Assembly (NCBI GenBank): GCA_041398825.1
Contig: JAWKTX010000003.1
Coordinates: forward strand, 124,001 to 188,000
From: Planctomycetaceae bacterium
GTDB lineage: Bacteria; Planctomycetota; Planctomycetia; Planctomycetales; Planctomycetaceae
Reading direction: 5' to 3'
DNA length: 64,000 nt
This document shows positions 9,230 through 18,284 of this stretch, one piece after another. Both the position numbers and the translations under genes were made by a program. Each line of letters begins with the position of its first letter. Position 1 is the first letter of the stretch. A model generated the notes under the pieces. That model saw only the letters and a list, made by a program, of their open reading frames with translations. It had not been told where the DNA came from and ran no database searches.

Positions 9230-10525
9230 TTATGCCCAGTCTCGTTCCGGGCGTGACTTCAGACGATTTGCCTCATCGTCGTTGAGAAAGTCGTGCGTTA
9301 TCGGATCAATGGTTAAGCTGCGTCCGAGCATCCATGCAAGAGCCGCTGCATGACAGGTGATATGCGAATTTCGCATGACTTCAGCATTTGCCACAGTGGG
9401 CTTTCGTGACTTGATCGAATCGAAAAAGTTCCTTGCATGAGCAGAGACGTCCAGCCCGCGCACTTTGGACGCGGCTTCGGCAAGTTCTTTTTCGATCTCT
9501 GAACTCGAAACATCAGTACCGCCGTTGTCGCCCGTCTCGATGGATCCATCATCTCCAACAAATCGAACCGGACAGGTACCAAGCTTTGTATTCCACCGGG
9601 GCCCGCGATCCCCGAACGGATCCTCAAGAAAGTCAAAGACCAGTTGAACCCCATTGGCGTAGGTGCAGGTGATATTTTTCTCGGTTGGTTCGTAGGTGAG
9701 CGGCATCGAACCGTCGGATTGGTTGGCCCACTGGCAGAGATCAGCCGTATGAGCGCCCCAGTCCAGCAGTCGTGCCCCGGAATCGAAGTCGTAGTACCCC
9801 CGCCAACGACCGGCCACATACTTGCTGTTGTATGGACGCCATGGAGCGGGCCCAAGCCACATGTTCCAGTCGCAAACCTCCGCAGAAGGAGTAGGTTCGG
9901 CAGGCAGCCATGCGTTCTCAAGAACCGGGACATAGACAGACGCGTAGAGTGTCCGAAGTTTGCCCAGCTTGCCCTCATGCGCTATGCGAACGGCCTGCTG
10001 AAAATTGGGCACACTTCGCCGTTGGGTGCCAGCCTGAAAGATTCGGCCGGTCTCTTTCATCGTGTCGGCGAGTTTCTCGCAGAGTTCAATCGTGATTCCA
10101 CACGGTTTTTCGCTGTAAACATCCTTGCCTGCCTGTGCAGCAAGTATGGATGCCGCAGCATGCCACCGGTCACCCGTGGCGACCAGAACAGCATCGATGT
10201 CGCTTCGATCCAGTAGTGCTCTGAAGTCACCGTACAGCTTGCATCGGTCATTGCCGTAATGTTTATCCACCAGTGTTTTTCCGGCCTCCCGACGGCTTAG
10301 CTGCACGTCGGCAATGGCAACACATTCGACATCTTTCTGGGGCAGCATGGCCTGAAGATCATAGGTGCACCGTGGCCCGATGCCGATGACACCCAGACGG
10401 ATGCGGTCGCTGGGTGCCGCCTGATTTGCATTTCCGAACACGCCGGAGGGAATAATTGCTGGTGCGGCGGCGACAACGGACGACGCCAGAAATGTTCGCC
10501 GGGACAGATTAGATTCGGCCGTCAT
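9230..10525 (-). CDS. Gfo/Idh/MocA family oxidoreductase with Tat signal
   Basis: 431 residues from the ATG at 10525, chosen because AGGGAG lies at good spacing upstream and because it places a twin-arginine signal (SRRTFLASSVVAAAPAIIP) at the N-terminus. An NAD(P)-binding Rossmann fold follows (IRLGVIGIGPRC), with the family EKP motif (YSEKPCGITIE) and a C-terminal substrate half (DWNMWLGPAPWRPYN, DWGAHTADLCQWA). Planctomycetes carry many exported proteins of this type, some linked to sugar or inositol oxidation; the substrate here is unknown. Folded export with bound cofactor to the periplasm is the usual reading of Tat signals. The region from 10526 to 10768 is the shared promoter space with the divergent gene. 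Confidence 0.93.
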   Translation of the reverse strand: MTAESNLSRRTFLASSVVAAAPAIIPSGVFGNANQAAPSDRIRLGVIGIGPRCTYDLQAMLPQKDVECVAIADVQLSRREAGKTLVDKHYGNDRCKLYGDFRALLDRSDIDAVLVATGDRWHAAASILAAQAGKDVYSEKPCGITIELCEKLADTMKETGRIFQAGTQRRSVPNFQQAVRIAHEGKLGKLRTLYASVYVPVLENAWLPAEPTPSAEVCDWNMWLGPAPWRPYNSKYVAGRWRGYYDFDSGARLLDWGAHTADLCQWANQSDGSMPLTYEPTEKNITCTYANGVQLVFDFLEDPFGDRGPRWNTKLGTCPVRFVGDDGSIETGDNGGTDVSSSEIEKELAEAASKVRGLDVSAHARNFFDSIKSRKPTVANAEVMRNSHITCHAAALAWMLGRSLTIDPITHDFLNDDEANRLKSRPERDWA

Positions 10526-10768
10526 CAATGGTCTCCCTGATTTGACCTGTCTGATGTGCTGTGGAATTCGTTTCACTGCAAACCCTTCTACATTGCTCAG
10601 ATTGGCGATGCAAGCCGTCACGTGATGACACAGAATCAAACGGCAGGCATTCACCCGTAGCGGACCGGTTGTCATTCGCTACAATGGGGCATGTCGTTCG
10701 CCGTCCGGGTTTTCGCCGTGAATGCGAATCACGATTATCGCTGGACTGTTCAGGGACTCGACATTCTC

Positions 10769-12808
10769 ATGGCCACCGTCACGATTCATTGCCCGAAATG
10801 CTCTGCTTCGCTCAAGCTGGCAGATCGTTCGATGCTTGGCAGGAAAGGGAAGTGTCCCAAGTGCAGCCATCGATTTGTTTTGGAGGAACCTGAAGAAGTT
10901 GAACTCACGCTGGCAGAACCTCCTGCTCCGGCACGACCTGCGTCCAAAGCAATCAACCCGCCTGTCCTCAAAGGCACGTCGGCAAAATGGGTACCGGACG
11001 GTCCGAAAGCTGATCCTGGCGACCCGCCTGTAATCCCGTCAAACAGTTTCCCGACGCCGGCGGCAGACAGTCGCAGGACAAGGCAGCGGTCAACGCCTGA
11101 GATCCCCGATCCAACGGAGATAAACCCCGGCGTTTCTGACACAGGGACTGCCGCGTCCAATCGATCTTCAGCCATTGATCCTCAGGAGTTGCCGGCATTG
11201 GATGTGTCGGGCGATCCGGCAATCCCGGGTTTCACGCGCCTTGGTCCGGAAAAGTCAGTTGCCGTGGGACGGAGGAGGAAACCAAAACGGCGCAATCCAT
11301 CAATGTTGATGATTACCGGGATTTGTACCGCCGTGATTGCGGGCACCGGAATCGCTGTTTATCTGCTGAAGGACCCGGTGAATTCGCCTGCCGCCAAAAC
11401 CCCACCGATCGTCAACCAGGAATGGCAGGATCAGAAGAAAATTGACGCCGAGGCGAATGAGGTGGCGACGGCATTGAGTCCGACGAGTGGTGAACCCATA
11501 CCTCTGCGTTACTTACCATTCAGTCCCAAGGTTCTGTTACATATTCGCCCAGCCGAACTCTGGTCGAGAGACAATCAGATGCGTGAGTTCCGGGCGACCC
11601 TTGGAAATCTGGGGGCCTGGCTGCAAAAACAAATCGTTGACATCACAACATTCGAACCGGCCGAAATTGAAGAATTGACAATCGCGGTTGTTCTCGGTGC
11701 CAGAACTTCGGCGCCGGAGATTTACACAGTCTTTCGACTCACTGAAGAGCAGACACCGGATGTCTATCGACGGTTCAACGGACGCATGCGAAAGGATCTG
11801 GACGAAGAAGTCTATGAAGCCGACGTCTACAGCTACATGATGATCGATCGTCGCACATTTTCAGCGGCCCCCGTGGCCGTCTCTGACGCATTGGCCGCAG
11901 CGAAGAAGTATCCGGCAATGGCTCCTGTAGAGCTTGATGCTTTGCTGAGAGCCTCTGACCGAACGCGTCACATGACTCTGATGTTTGATGTGAGCAGCAT
12001 CGATGTTCACCGTGAGTACATCTTTATTGAGCAACTGCAGCGACTTGCTGACCAGTTCGTTGTCTGGCTGGGCAAGGATGTCAGCAGTCTTTCCTTCAGC
12101 CTGCACCTTCAGCCGAATACGTACATCGAAACGCTGATGCATCAGTCGAATGAAAGTTCACCTTCACGCGTTCAGAAGTCCATGAAGGCGCAGTTGTCCC
12201 GTCTTCCGGATGACGTGATGTCCGGTGTTCGAATCATGACGCCGCAGACAGAAGGCACAAGGCAGATCATTGGTCGTTACCCCGCGATGTTGCGGGCACT
12301 CGAAATGGCGACAACCGTAGATGCGGACGGGCAGTTTGCAAGACTTGTCACCTTACTACCCGATCGAGCCGCGCCGAATCTCGCCGCGGCCACTTTGCTG
12401 ACATGGAATCAATCGTTATTGACGGATATGTCTCTGACGGCAACGACCCCGAAGACGAACGAACCCAAACTGCCTGACAAAGTCGCGGACAGACTACAGA
12501 TGCCGGTTCTGGTTGACTTCCGCAACTTCCCCCTGCAGGAGGCCGTCGCCTATATTGGTGAAGAAATCAAGACGGAATTCATCATCGACGGGGATGCGCT
12601 TAAAGGAGCAGGGTTCACGCAGAATATGTCGCAGACGTTCAATCTGGGAACGGTACCGGCATTGAAAGCAATTGATTCCATCCTGCAGAAGTATGCCGCA
12701 GAACGAGATCCAATGGTGATTCATGTGGACGAAGCCAATAAGAAGATCACACTGCTTACCCGTTCGAAAGCACAAGCTTCGGGTATGGCAGAGTTTCCAA
12801 CAAACTAG
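10769..12808 (+). CDS. Zinc-ribbon (MJ0042-like) single-pass membrane protein with STN-like C-terminus
   Basis: 679 residues from the ATG at 10769; an earlier in-frame start exists but this one begins directly at the finger. C8/C11 and C29/C32 (CPKC...CPKC) form a zinc ribbon of the MJ0042 kind, cytoplasmic by position. A Pro/Ser-rich linker, a basic stretch (RRRKPKRRN) and one transmembrane helix (about 183-203) follow, then a large extracytoplasmic part. Residues from about 570 on (LQMPVLVDFRNFPLQEAVAY, EEIKTEFIIDGDALKG, AIDSILQKYAAE) resemble the small STN-like domain found in secretin and TonB-related proteins. The function is not known; I infer a membrane-anchored sensor or assembly protein. 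Confidence 0.7.
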   Translation: MATVTIHCPKCSASLKLADRSMLGRKGKCPKCSHRFVLEEPEEVELTLAEPPAPARPASKAINPPVLKGTSAKWVPDGPKADPGDPPVIPSNSFPTPAADSRRTRQRSTPEIPDPTEINPGVSDTGTAASNRSSAIDPQELPALDVSGDPAIPGFTRLGPEKSVAVGRRRKPKRRNPSMLMITGICTAVIAGTGIAVYLLKDPVNSPAAKTPPIVNQEWQDQKKIDAEANEVATALSPTSGEPIPLRYLPFSPKVLLHIRPAELWSRDNQMREFRATLGNLGAWLQKQIVDITTFEPAEIEELTIAVVLGARTSAPEIYTVFRLTEEQTPDVYRRFNGRMRKDLDEEVYEADVYSYMMIDRRTFSAAPVAVSDALAAAKKYPAMAPVELDALLRASDRTRHMTLMFDVSSIDVHREYIFIEQLQRLADQFVVWLGKDVSSLSFSLHLQPNTYIETLMHQSNESSPSRVQKSMKAQLSRLPDDVMSGVRIMTPQTEGTRQIIGRYPAMLRALEMATTVDADGQFARLVTLLPDRAAPNLAAATLLTWNQSLLTDMSLTATTPKTNEPKLPDKVADRLQMPVLVDFRNFPLQEAVAYIGEEIKTEFIIDGDALKGAGFTQNMSQTFNLGTVPALKAIDSILQKYAAERDPMVIHVDEANKKITLLTRSKAQASGMAEFPTN

Positions 12809-12819
12809 TCCGCGCCGAA

Positions 12820-12860
12820 CTGCGACCAAAGAAACACTGCGACCAAAGAAACACTGCGAC
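12820..12860. repeat. 17-bp tandem repeat, 2.4 copies
   Basis: CTGCGACCAAAGAAACA occurs at 12820-12836 and 12837-12853, followed by a partial CTGCGAC. It lies immediately after the stop of the zinc-ribbon gene. No hairpin is formed; likely replication slippage. Confidence 0.85.
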
Positions 12861-12956
12861 AGCGATTATGTTCCATCCGTTGAAAAATCAGACTGTTGAT
12901 TAGCTGAGTACTCAGCCATTTGATCAAACGTTTAAATCTCTCCTGAAAGTCAATCT

Positions 12957-13436
12957 ATGAAGAATCTATCCGTCGTATTGTGTGTCGCTGGCATGATCGC
13001 AATTATGTGCATTGGCATGTTGAAGACCGAGGTAGCCAGCGCAGGTTATACCGCACGCCCCACGGTGGCAGACGGTCCGGAGCCTGTTGAAGACAGCATG
13101 CATGAATTCATGGAATACGTTTTTCAGCCAACCTACAAACGCCTGAAAGTAACCATGGCCAACGCTCCCGCGGACAATGCCGGGTGGAAAGCAATGAAGT
13201 CAGATGCGCTCATTCTGGCGGAGAGCTGCAATTTGCTCTATGGCCGATGTGTGAATGACAAAACGGACGACTGGGATGCCCATACCACAGCATCCAGATC
13301 TGCGGCTGCATCACTTTACAAGGCGGCAAAGGCCAAAGATTTTGAAAAAGCATCCGAGTGCTACAGGACCATGCTTAACAAATGCAACGCCTGCCACAAG
13401 CAATACGAAAATGGCAAGCATATTCTCCAGCCGTAA
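12957..13436 (+). CDS. Periplasmic class II-like cytochrome c
   Basis: 159 residues. An N-terminal signal peptide (hydrophobic residues 4-21, likely cleavage near ASAG) is followed by a largely helical domain and a single C-terminal heme-binding motif, CNACH (C143, C146, H147). One CxxCH near the C-terminus of a four-helix bundle is the layout of cytochrome c-prime / class II proteins (e.g. cytochrome c556). It would receive covalently bound heme in the periplasm and carry electrons or bind gases; which one cannot be told from sequence. A strong terminator lies 27 bp downstream, so it is probably a single-gene transcript. Confidence 0.8.
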   Translation: MKNLSVVLCVAGMIAIMCIGMLKTEVASAGYTARPTVADGPEPVEDSMHEFMEYVFQPTYKRLKVTMANAPADNAGWKAMKSDALILAESCNLLYGRCVNDKTDDWDAHTTASRSAAASLYKAAKAKDFEKASECYRTMLNKCNACHKQYENGKHILQP

Positions 13437-13463
13437 CAACTGTCGTCTGCGAAATTGGTTCGC

Positions 13464-13498
13464 ATACCCTGGCATCGCTCATGCCAGGGTATTTTCTT
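13464..13498 (+). terminator. Intrinsic terminator after cytochrome gene
   Basis: ATACCCTGGCAT (13464-13475) and ATGCCAGGGTAT (13481-13492) form a perfect 12-bp stem with a CGCTC loop, followed by TTTTCTTT. This is a textbook rho-independent terminator. It also argues that the ClC gene starts downstream (13587), because the longer frame would run through the hairpin. Confidence 0.92.
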
Positions 13499-13586
13499 TA
13501 TTGGTGATTCACGCAACGTTGGTTATCAGCTGAGCTCAACTCAGCCATTCTTCATTTCCCTTCCGGAAGCAGCTCAGGAAACGCTA

Positions 13587-14903
13587 ATGACCGTGCCACA
13601 ACGGCTGGCGGACTTCGGACAAGCCATTCGTTTCACTGCGAAGTGGCTGCTGCTGACCGGCCCGGTTGGAATCCTGGTCGGTTCTGCGTGCGCTTTGTTT
13701 CTGTGGATGCTGGATGCTGCAACAAACATTCGGCATGGCAATATGTGGCTGATCTGGCTGCTTCCGGTGGCCGGGGCTGCAATTGGGTGGGTCTATCACC
13801 GTTTCGGCACCACGGTTGCGTCGGGTAATAACCTGGTGATCGATGAAATTCATGAGCCAGGCGGTGGAATTCCAGTACGGATGGCCCCGATGATCCTCAT
13901 TGGCACTATCGTTACCCACTTGTTTGGTGGATCCGCCGGTCGCGAAGGTACCGCAGTGCAAATTGGAGGTAGTATCGCCAGTGGAATTGGCTCGATGGTT
14001 CCCTGGATATCGCGGAAAGATCTCCGTGTGCTGCTGATGACCGGCGTCGCCGCCGGATTTGGCGGGGTCTTTGGGACGCCCGTCGCGGGAGCAGTCTTCG
14101 CTTTAGAGGTACTTCTGATTGGCCGATTGGATCATGCGGCCATGTTACCCTGTCTGATGGCAAGTCTGATCGCGGATCAAACGTGCCTTGCCTGGGGAAT
14201 CGGACACACGGCGTATCACATCGCAGCATTGATGCCCAATGAACTGCATCAGCATCTTGCGGTTATCGATGTTCGGATCCTGACAGTGACTCTCATTGCC
14301 GGCGCAGGCTTTGGCATGATCAGTTGCCTGTTCAGCGAACTCGCTCATCATATTCAGCAGCTGTTCAGGACGCATATTCGTATTCCCGCACTGCGTCCCC
14401 TGATCGGAGGATGCCTTGTCCTGATCCTGACCTTATCGCTGGGGACGACGGATTATCTTGGTCTTGGTGTCCAGTCATCCGACAGCAATGCTGTCACCAT
14501 CGTCTCCTGTTTTCGCGAAGGAGGGGCGACTCACTGGAGCTGGCTTTGGAAACTATTGCTGACTGCAATCACCGTCAGCTCTGGTTTTAAAGGAGGCGAA
14601 GTAACTCCATTGTTTTTCATCGGAGCGGCGGCTGGGAATTCAGTTGCAACGATGACAGGAACGCCGGTTGATTTGATGGCTGGTCTGGGCTTCGTAGCCG
14701 TATTCGCCGGCGCAACAAATACACCTTTGGCCTGCACCGTCATGGGGATTGAGCTCTTTGGTGGCCAATACACCCTGTACCTGTGCATCGCCTGCTTCGT
14801 TGCCTACTTGTGCAGCGGGCATTCCGGAATTTATGCATCACAGCGATTGCGAAATGCCAAAACAGAATCCGATGCGTCGTCAGAATCACGCAAACTGAAA
14901 TAA
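13587..14903 (+). CDS. ClC-family anion transporter (possible CLC-F fluoride/proton antiporter)
   Basis: 438 residues from the ATG at 13587, which has AGGAA at good spacing and lies clear of the upstream terminator. About ten hydrophobic helices. The ClC signature GSAGREGTAVQIGGS includes the gating glutamate E120. The canonical GSGIP anion site some 40 residues earlier is replaced by SGNNLVIDEIHEP, so the central Ser is Asn (N81 by my alignment). The later selectivity loop reads GGEVTPLFFIGAAAGN. The GNNL...HLFGGSAGREGTAVQ(I/M)GGS form is what I recall for CLC-F fluoride/proton exporters, but I could not align it. No fluoride riboswitch is visible upstream. It is followed 22 bp later by tsaD, probably co-transcribed. 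Confidence 0.88.
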   Translation: MTVPQRLADFGQAIRFTAKWLLLTGPVGILVGSACALFLWMLDAATNIRHGNMWLIWLLPVAGAAIGWVYHRFGTTVASGNNLVIDEIHEPGGGIPVRMAPMILIGTIVTHLFGGSAGREGTAVQIGGSIASGIGSMVPWISRKDLRVLLMTGVAAGFGGVFGTPVAGAVFALEVLLIGRLDHAAMLPCLMASLIADQTCLAWGIGHTAYHIAALMPNELHQHLAVIDVRILTVTLIAGAGFGMISCLFSELAHHIQQLFRTHIRIPALRPLIGGCLVLILTLSLGTTDYLGLGVQSSDSNAVTIVSCFREGGATHWSWLWKLLLTAITVSSGFKGGEVTPLFFIGAAAGNSVATMTGTPVDLMAGLGFVAVFAGATNTPLACTVMGIELFGGQYTLYLCIACFVAYLCSGHSGIYASQRLRNAKTESDASSESRKLK

Positions 14904-14925
14904 AGGCACGCTGGGAAAAGTGACA

Positions 14926-15963
14926 ATGTCGAAACCCGTTCTTCTGGCTATCGAATCATCCTGCGACGAAACGGCGGCTGCCGTCGTGCGACAGGACCGT
15001 GTCATACTGTCAAATGTTGTTGCGTCACAATTTGATTTGCACGAAGACTTTGGCGGCGTGGTTCCTGAGATTGCATCCCGCGCACATGTCAGGAACATTC
15101 TTCCGGTCATTCAGAAGGCATTGAAAGAAGCTGATTGCAGACTGGAAGACCTGAGCGCCATTGCCGTCACGTCAGAACCGGGTTTAGTCGGGTCTTTGCT
15201 GGTTGGTCTGACAGCCGCAAAAACACTTGCGATGTGCCTACAAGTTCCTTTGCTGACAGTGAATCACATCGACGCCCATATCTATGCCTGCGGGATTGGT
15301 CAGAGTCAATCGATTTATCCCTGCGTGGGATTCGTTGTCAGTGGTGGTCACACGAATCTGTATGCCTGTGAATCCGCCACTCAGTGCACATCCATCGGTG
15401 GCACGACGGACGATGCCGCCGGAGAGGCGTTTGACAAGGTGGCTCGCATTCTCGGGCTCAGTTACCCCGGTGGTCCTTCGATTGCGGCGGCTGCTTTGCA
15501 GGGGACCCCTGAGCGTTTCAGGATGCCGCGGCCTCTGATGCACAGCGGGCGGCTGGACTTCAGCTTCAGTGGCCTGAAAACGGCCGTCCTTTATGCGGCG
15601 CGGGGTGTTCCCGGTCCGGATCAACTGACTGCGACGCCCGCTGAACGGGTGAACGATCTCGCGGCGTCATTTCAGGAAGCAGTGGTTGATGTATTGCTGT
15701 ACAAGGCAAAGGCCGCGTTGAAACAGACGGGATACAAAACGCTCTGTGTTGGTGGCGGGGTGGCATCCAATCAAAGACTGCGGGAGCGTCTGCAGCAAGC
15801 TGCTCAGCGTGAAAAGTTCCAGCTGTTTATCGCTCCCCCGGAACTCTGTACTGACAATGCAGCCATGGCAGCCATCGCCTGGGAAAGGTTCGAAAACAAT
15901 CAACTGGCTGAACTCGATGCCGATGTACTGCCGGGGCTTGTTCGCCATGCATTCCCCAAATAA
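14926..15963 (+). CDS. tsaD: tRNA N6-threonylcarbamoyltransferase subunit TsaD
   Basis: 345 residues. TsaD transfers the threonylcarbamoyl group from threonylcarbamoyl-AMP to A37 of tRNAs that read ANN codons, working with TsaB and TsaE in the cytoplasm. The sequence has the Kae1/TsaD hallmarks: LLAIESSCDETAAAVV at the N-terminus, the metal-binding NHIDAH motif, the GGHTNL loop, GEAFDKVARILGLSYPGGP, SFSGLKTAVLY, and VGGGVASNQRLRERL near the C-terminus. Length is normal. ATG 14926 is preferred to a GTG six bases upstream because GGGA lies about 9 nt before it. tsaB and tsaE are not in this window. Confidence 0.96.
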   Translation: MSKPVLLAIESSCDETAAAVVRQDRVILSNVVASQFDLHEDFGGVVPEIASRAHVRNILPVIQKALKEADCRLEDLSAIAVTSEPGLVGSLLVGLTAAKTLAMCLQVPLLTVNHIDAHIYACGIGQSQSIYPCVGFVVSGGHTNLYACESATQCTSIGGTTDDAAGEAFDKVARILGLSYPGGPSIAAAALQGTPERFRMPRPLMHSGRLDFSFSGLKTAVLYAARGVPGPDQLTATPAERVNDLAASFQEAVVDVLLYKAKAALKQTGYKTLCVGGGVASNQRLRERLQQAAQREKFQLFIAPPELCTDNAAMAAIAWERFENNQLAELDADVLPGLVRHAFPK

Positions 15964-16030
15964 CCGGGCAATGCAAACGCAACCCAATCTGTTCATAGGC
16001 CATCGGATGTGCCTCGACGACACGGGGGCA

Positions 16031-16813
16031 TTAGAATGGAAAACGGTCATCGATTTCACTTGCGGCAAGTTCGACAAGAAACGATGACAGGCGTTCGACG
16101 ATAGTTTCTACCAGTTGAATTCCCTTCTCCCTGGTTGCCTCGTGCGGATTTCCGCTGCCGGTGTTTGTTGTGAGCAAATGCCACGGGCGAGTGATCGATA
16201 CCCAGCCATTGTTGACAGCGCTGAATCGCGTGGATGCAACATCGCCGTTATCGGCAAACAGGGTACCGTCGGAGTTCTTATTCACGAGGTGATCAAAGTA
16301 TGCCAGCCCGAAGGCCGTTTCCATTTCGCCTGCATGGTCGCCAGCGTCTTCGAAGATCTGTTTCTGAATATCAGCAGAGATGGACCGGAACCAGTCACAC
16401 AGGAATAACTGAACGGAAGTCTTGCCCATCAGTTCGCGCAGCAATGGCTTGAATTCATTTCCACCATGGCTGTTGAGGATCAATAGCTTTTTGATTCCAT
16501 GGCCGTCGAGCGAATCAACCAGGTCCCGGATGATCATCCCAAGTGTGGATGGATTCACATTCATCGAGAGGCGACACCTGGCCTGATTGGTTTCCGTACC
16601 GTATGGAATGCAGGGGAGCATGACGACCTTTGCGCCACGTTTCCATGCGGCTTCGCAGGACAACCCAGCAATTGTTTCTGCCTCAAACGTATCGGTTCCG
16701 TAAGGCAAATGCAGGTTGTGAGGTTCTGTCGCTCCCATCGGTAACACTGCCACGTCGTAGGAACACTCCCTGACGTGAGCGTAATTGGTTTCAGCAAGAA
16801 TCCATGGTCTCAT
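16031..16813 (-). CDS. Creatininase-family amidohydrolase
   Basis: 260 residues from the ATG at 16813, with AAGGGA upstream. The family hydrolyses small cyclic or N-formyl amides (creatinine, and related steps in cofactor or riboflavin-like pathways) with two metal ions. By position against creatininase, E30, H32 and D41 in GATEPHNLHLPYGTD are metal ligands; NSHGGNE and DHAGEMET supply the rest of the site. The actual substrate is unknown. Its start codon overlaps the stop of a doubtful 93-codon frame as TGATG. It converges on tsaD with a 67-bp gap and no clear terminator. Confidence 0.88.
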   Translation of the reverse strand: MRPWILAETNYAHVRECSYDVAVLPMGATEPHNLHLPYGTDTFEAETIAGLSCEAAWKRGAKVVMLPCIPYGTETNQARCRLSMNVNPSTLGMIIRDLVDSLDGHGIKKLLILNSHGGNEFKPLLRELMGKTSVQLFLCDWFRSISADIQKQIFEDAGDHAGEMETAFGLAYFDHLVNKNSDGTLFADNGDVASTRFSAVNNGWVSITRPWHLLTTNTGSGNPHEATREKGIQLVETIVERLSSFLVELAASEIDDRFPF

Positions 16814-17321
16814 CAACAGTTTCCCTTTTCGAAGCGATCAATTGCGTCTCCGGCACGGCCTGGCCACAGGGAGACGACATCCGCGTCCATTCTTCCTCTC
16901 GCCAGCCTCGGGAGTAAAAAAGGGACAGCCCTTTCACGATTCTGACAGAATCCGATGGTCATGCCGAGTTCAATGGTCAGGGTTTTACAGGCGACAGATA
17001 CTTTCACGCCCCGGACCTGCGATTCGCAACTGCGGACGACCCGTTGTTTGCATTTCCGACAGCGCAGGCTCCCGACGGTCGAAGTAATTTCCATGCGGGC
17101 GGTTCTTCACCGGCGGTCACCGCAGAATACAACAGGAACCCTGAGAGCTGCGATTGCCCTGGAATTTTCGGCGGATTTCACTACAAGTGACACGTTGTTT
17201 TGAATGTCGCTGCCATTTGGATGTCCCTGTATCTTGATTTCACCAGCTGCGTCTGCGTCGGGGCGGCGCCTATTTCGGGAGGACGCTTGATGGTAGGAAA
17301 GCGATTCGGAGGCAATGATTG
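16814..17321. other. Intergenic region, possible small ORF
   Basis: About 500 bp between the leftward creatininase gene and the rightward corA-like gene. A 93-codon minus frame (17094 to 16813) ends in TGATG overlap with the creatininase start and contains one CRKC pair, but has no recognisable family. A short AAAGGG/CCCTTT hairpin lies at 16919-16934. GGAGG at 17308-17312 is the ribosome site of the next gene. Nothing else is evident. Confidence 0.35.
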
Positions 17322-18284
17322 ATGCAGCGAGTCATGAAGATTACAGGGAATTCCCAGGTCTGCATTGATGAAGATGGAACTCAGGCATCCATACCGACAG
17401 ACGATGAGTTTCTCTGGGTCGACATTCAGAAACCTGATGAGGCGTGGCTGCAATCATTGGCGGAAGAATTTCAATTTCACGCACTGACGATTGAAGACTG
17501 TCTTCATTTTGATCAGCGTCCGAAGCTTGAGTCATATGATGGGTATCTGTTTCTCGTGATCCAGGGCTTTCGGGTCGACTGGGAACAGCTCGAGAACTCC
17601 GACGCAGTCGAACTGCACCTGTTTATTGCTCCCAACTACCTGGTGACAGTTCACGATGAGCCGATCGCTGCCATCGATTCGGTTTGGCGAAGAATTGCAT
17701 CCGATGGGCGTTTATCAGAATCACGCGGCGACTACATGGCCTATCTGATTGCCGATGTCCTGATTGATTCGTATTTTCCCATACTGGATGAAATTGAACT
17801 ACGGCTGGATCACGTTGAGGATCGAATTCTGACAACAGGCGAAGATGTTTCGCTGGAGGAGATTCTTGACTTCAAACGCCTGCTTGTTTCGTTGAGACGA
17901 ATCCTGTCCCCCCAGCGAGACGTCTTGTCGAATCTTGCCAGACGCGGAGATTCTCTGGTGTCGGATCGTGTGACGCTTTACTTCAGAGATGTCTACGACC
18001 ATACCCTGCGAATTCACGAATCCATCGAGGCCGCTCGCGAACTCCTCGCGAACGTTCGTGACGGCCACTTGTGGAGCCTGTCGCAACGTACCAACGAGAT
18101 CATGAAGCGTCTGACCGTGCTTAGCGCGGTCTTCATGCCGTTGACATTCATCACTGGATTCTTTGGCCAGAACTTCCAGCATCTGCCATTTGGGAATGAC
18201 TCTTTGATGTATGCGATGATCACCAGCTGCTTTGTGGTCCCGGGTTGCATGCTCCTGTATTTCATCCGAGGCAGATGGCTCTGA
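17322..18284 (+). CDS. CorA-like divalent cation channel
   Basis: 320 residues from the ATG at 17322, preceded by GGAGG at 9-nt spacing. The long soluble N-terminal part (FHALTIEDCLHFDQRPKLESY, a CorA hallmark) is followed by helices of the stalk and two C-terminal transmembrane segments (about 258-280 and 294-315). The pore signature between them reads FGQNF (G282-Q283-N284) where classical CorA has YGMNF. GQN variants are known to me in actinobacterial CorA-like proteins, so the protein is probably a working channel, but its ion preference (magnesium, cobalt, zinc) cannot be stated. It acts in the cytoplasmic membrane as a pentamer by family precedent. Confidence 0.9.
   Translation: MQRVMKITGNSQVCIDEDGTQASIPTDDEFLWVDIQKPDEAWLQSLAEEFQFHALTIEDCLHFDQRPKLESYDGYLFLVIQGFRVDWEQLENSDAVELHLFIAPNYLVTVHDEPIAAIDSVWRRIASDGRLSESRGDYMAYLIADVLIDSYFPILDEIELRLDHVEDRILTTGEDVSLEEILDFKRLLVSLRRILSPQRDVLSNLARRGDSLVSDRVTLYFRDVYDHTLRIHESIEAARELLANVRDGHLWSLSQRTNEIMKRLTVLSAVFMPLTFITGFFGQNFQHLPFGNDSLMYAMITSCFVVPGCMLLYFIRGRWL

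Noticed and set aside
13499..13586. Fluoride riboswitch in front of the ClC gene
   Set aside because: The conserved crcB elements could not be found between the upstream terminator and the start codon.
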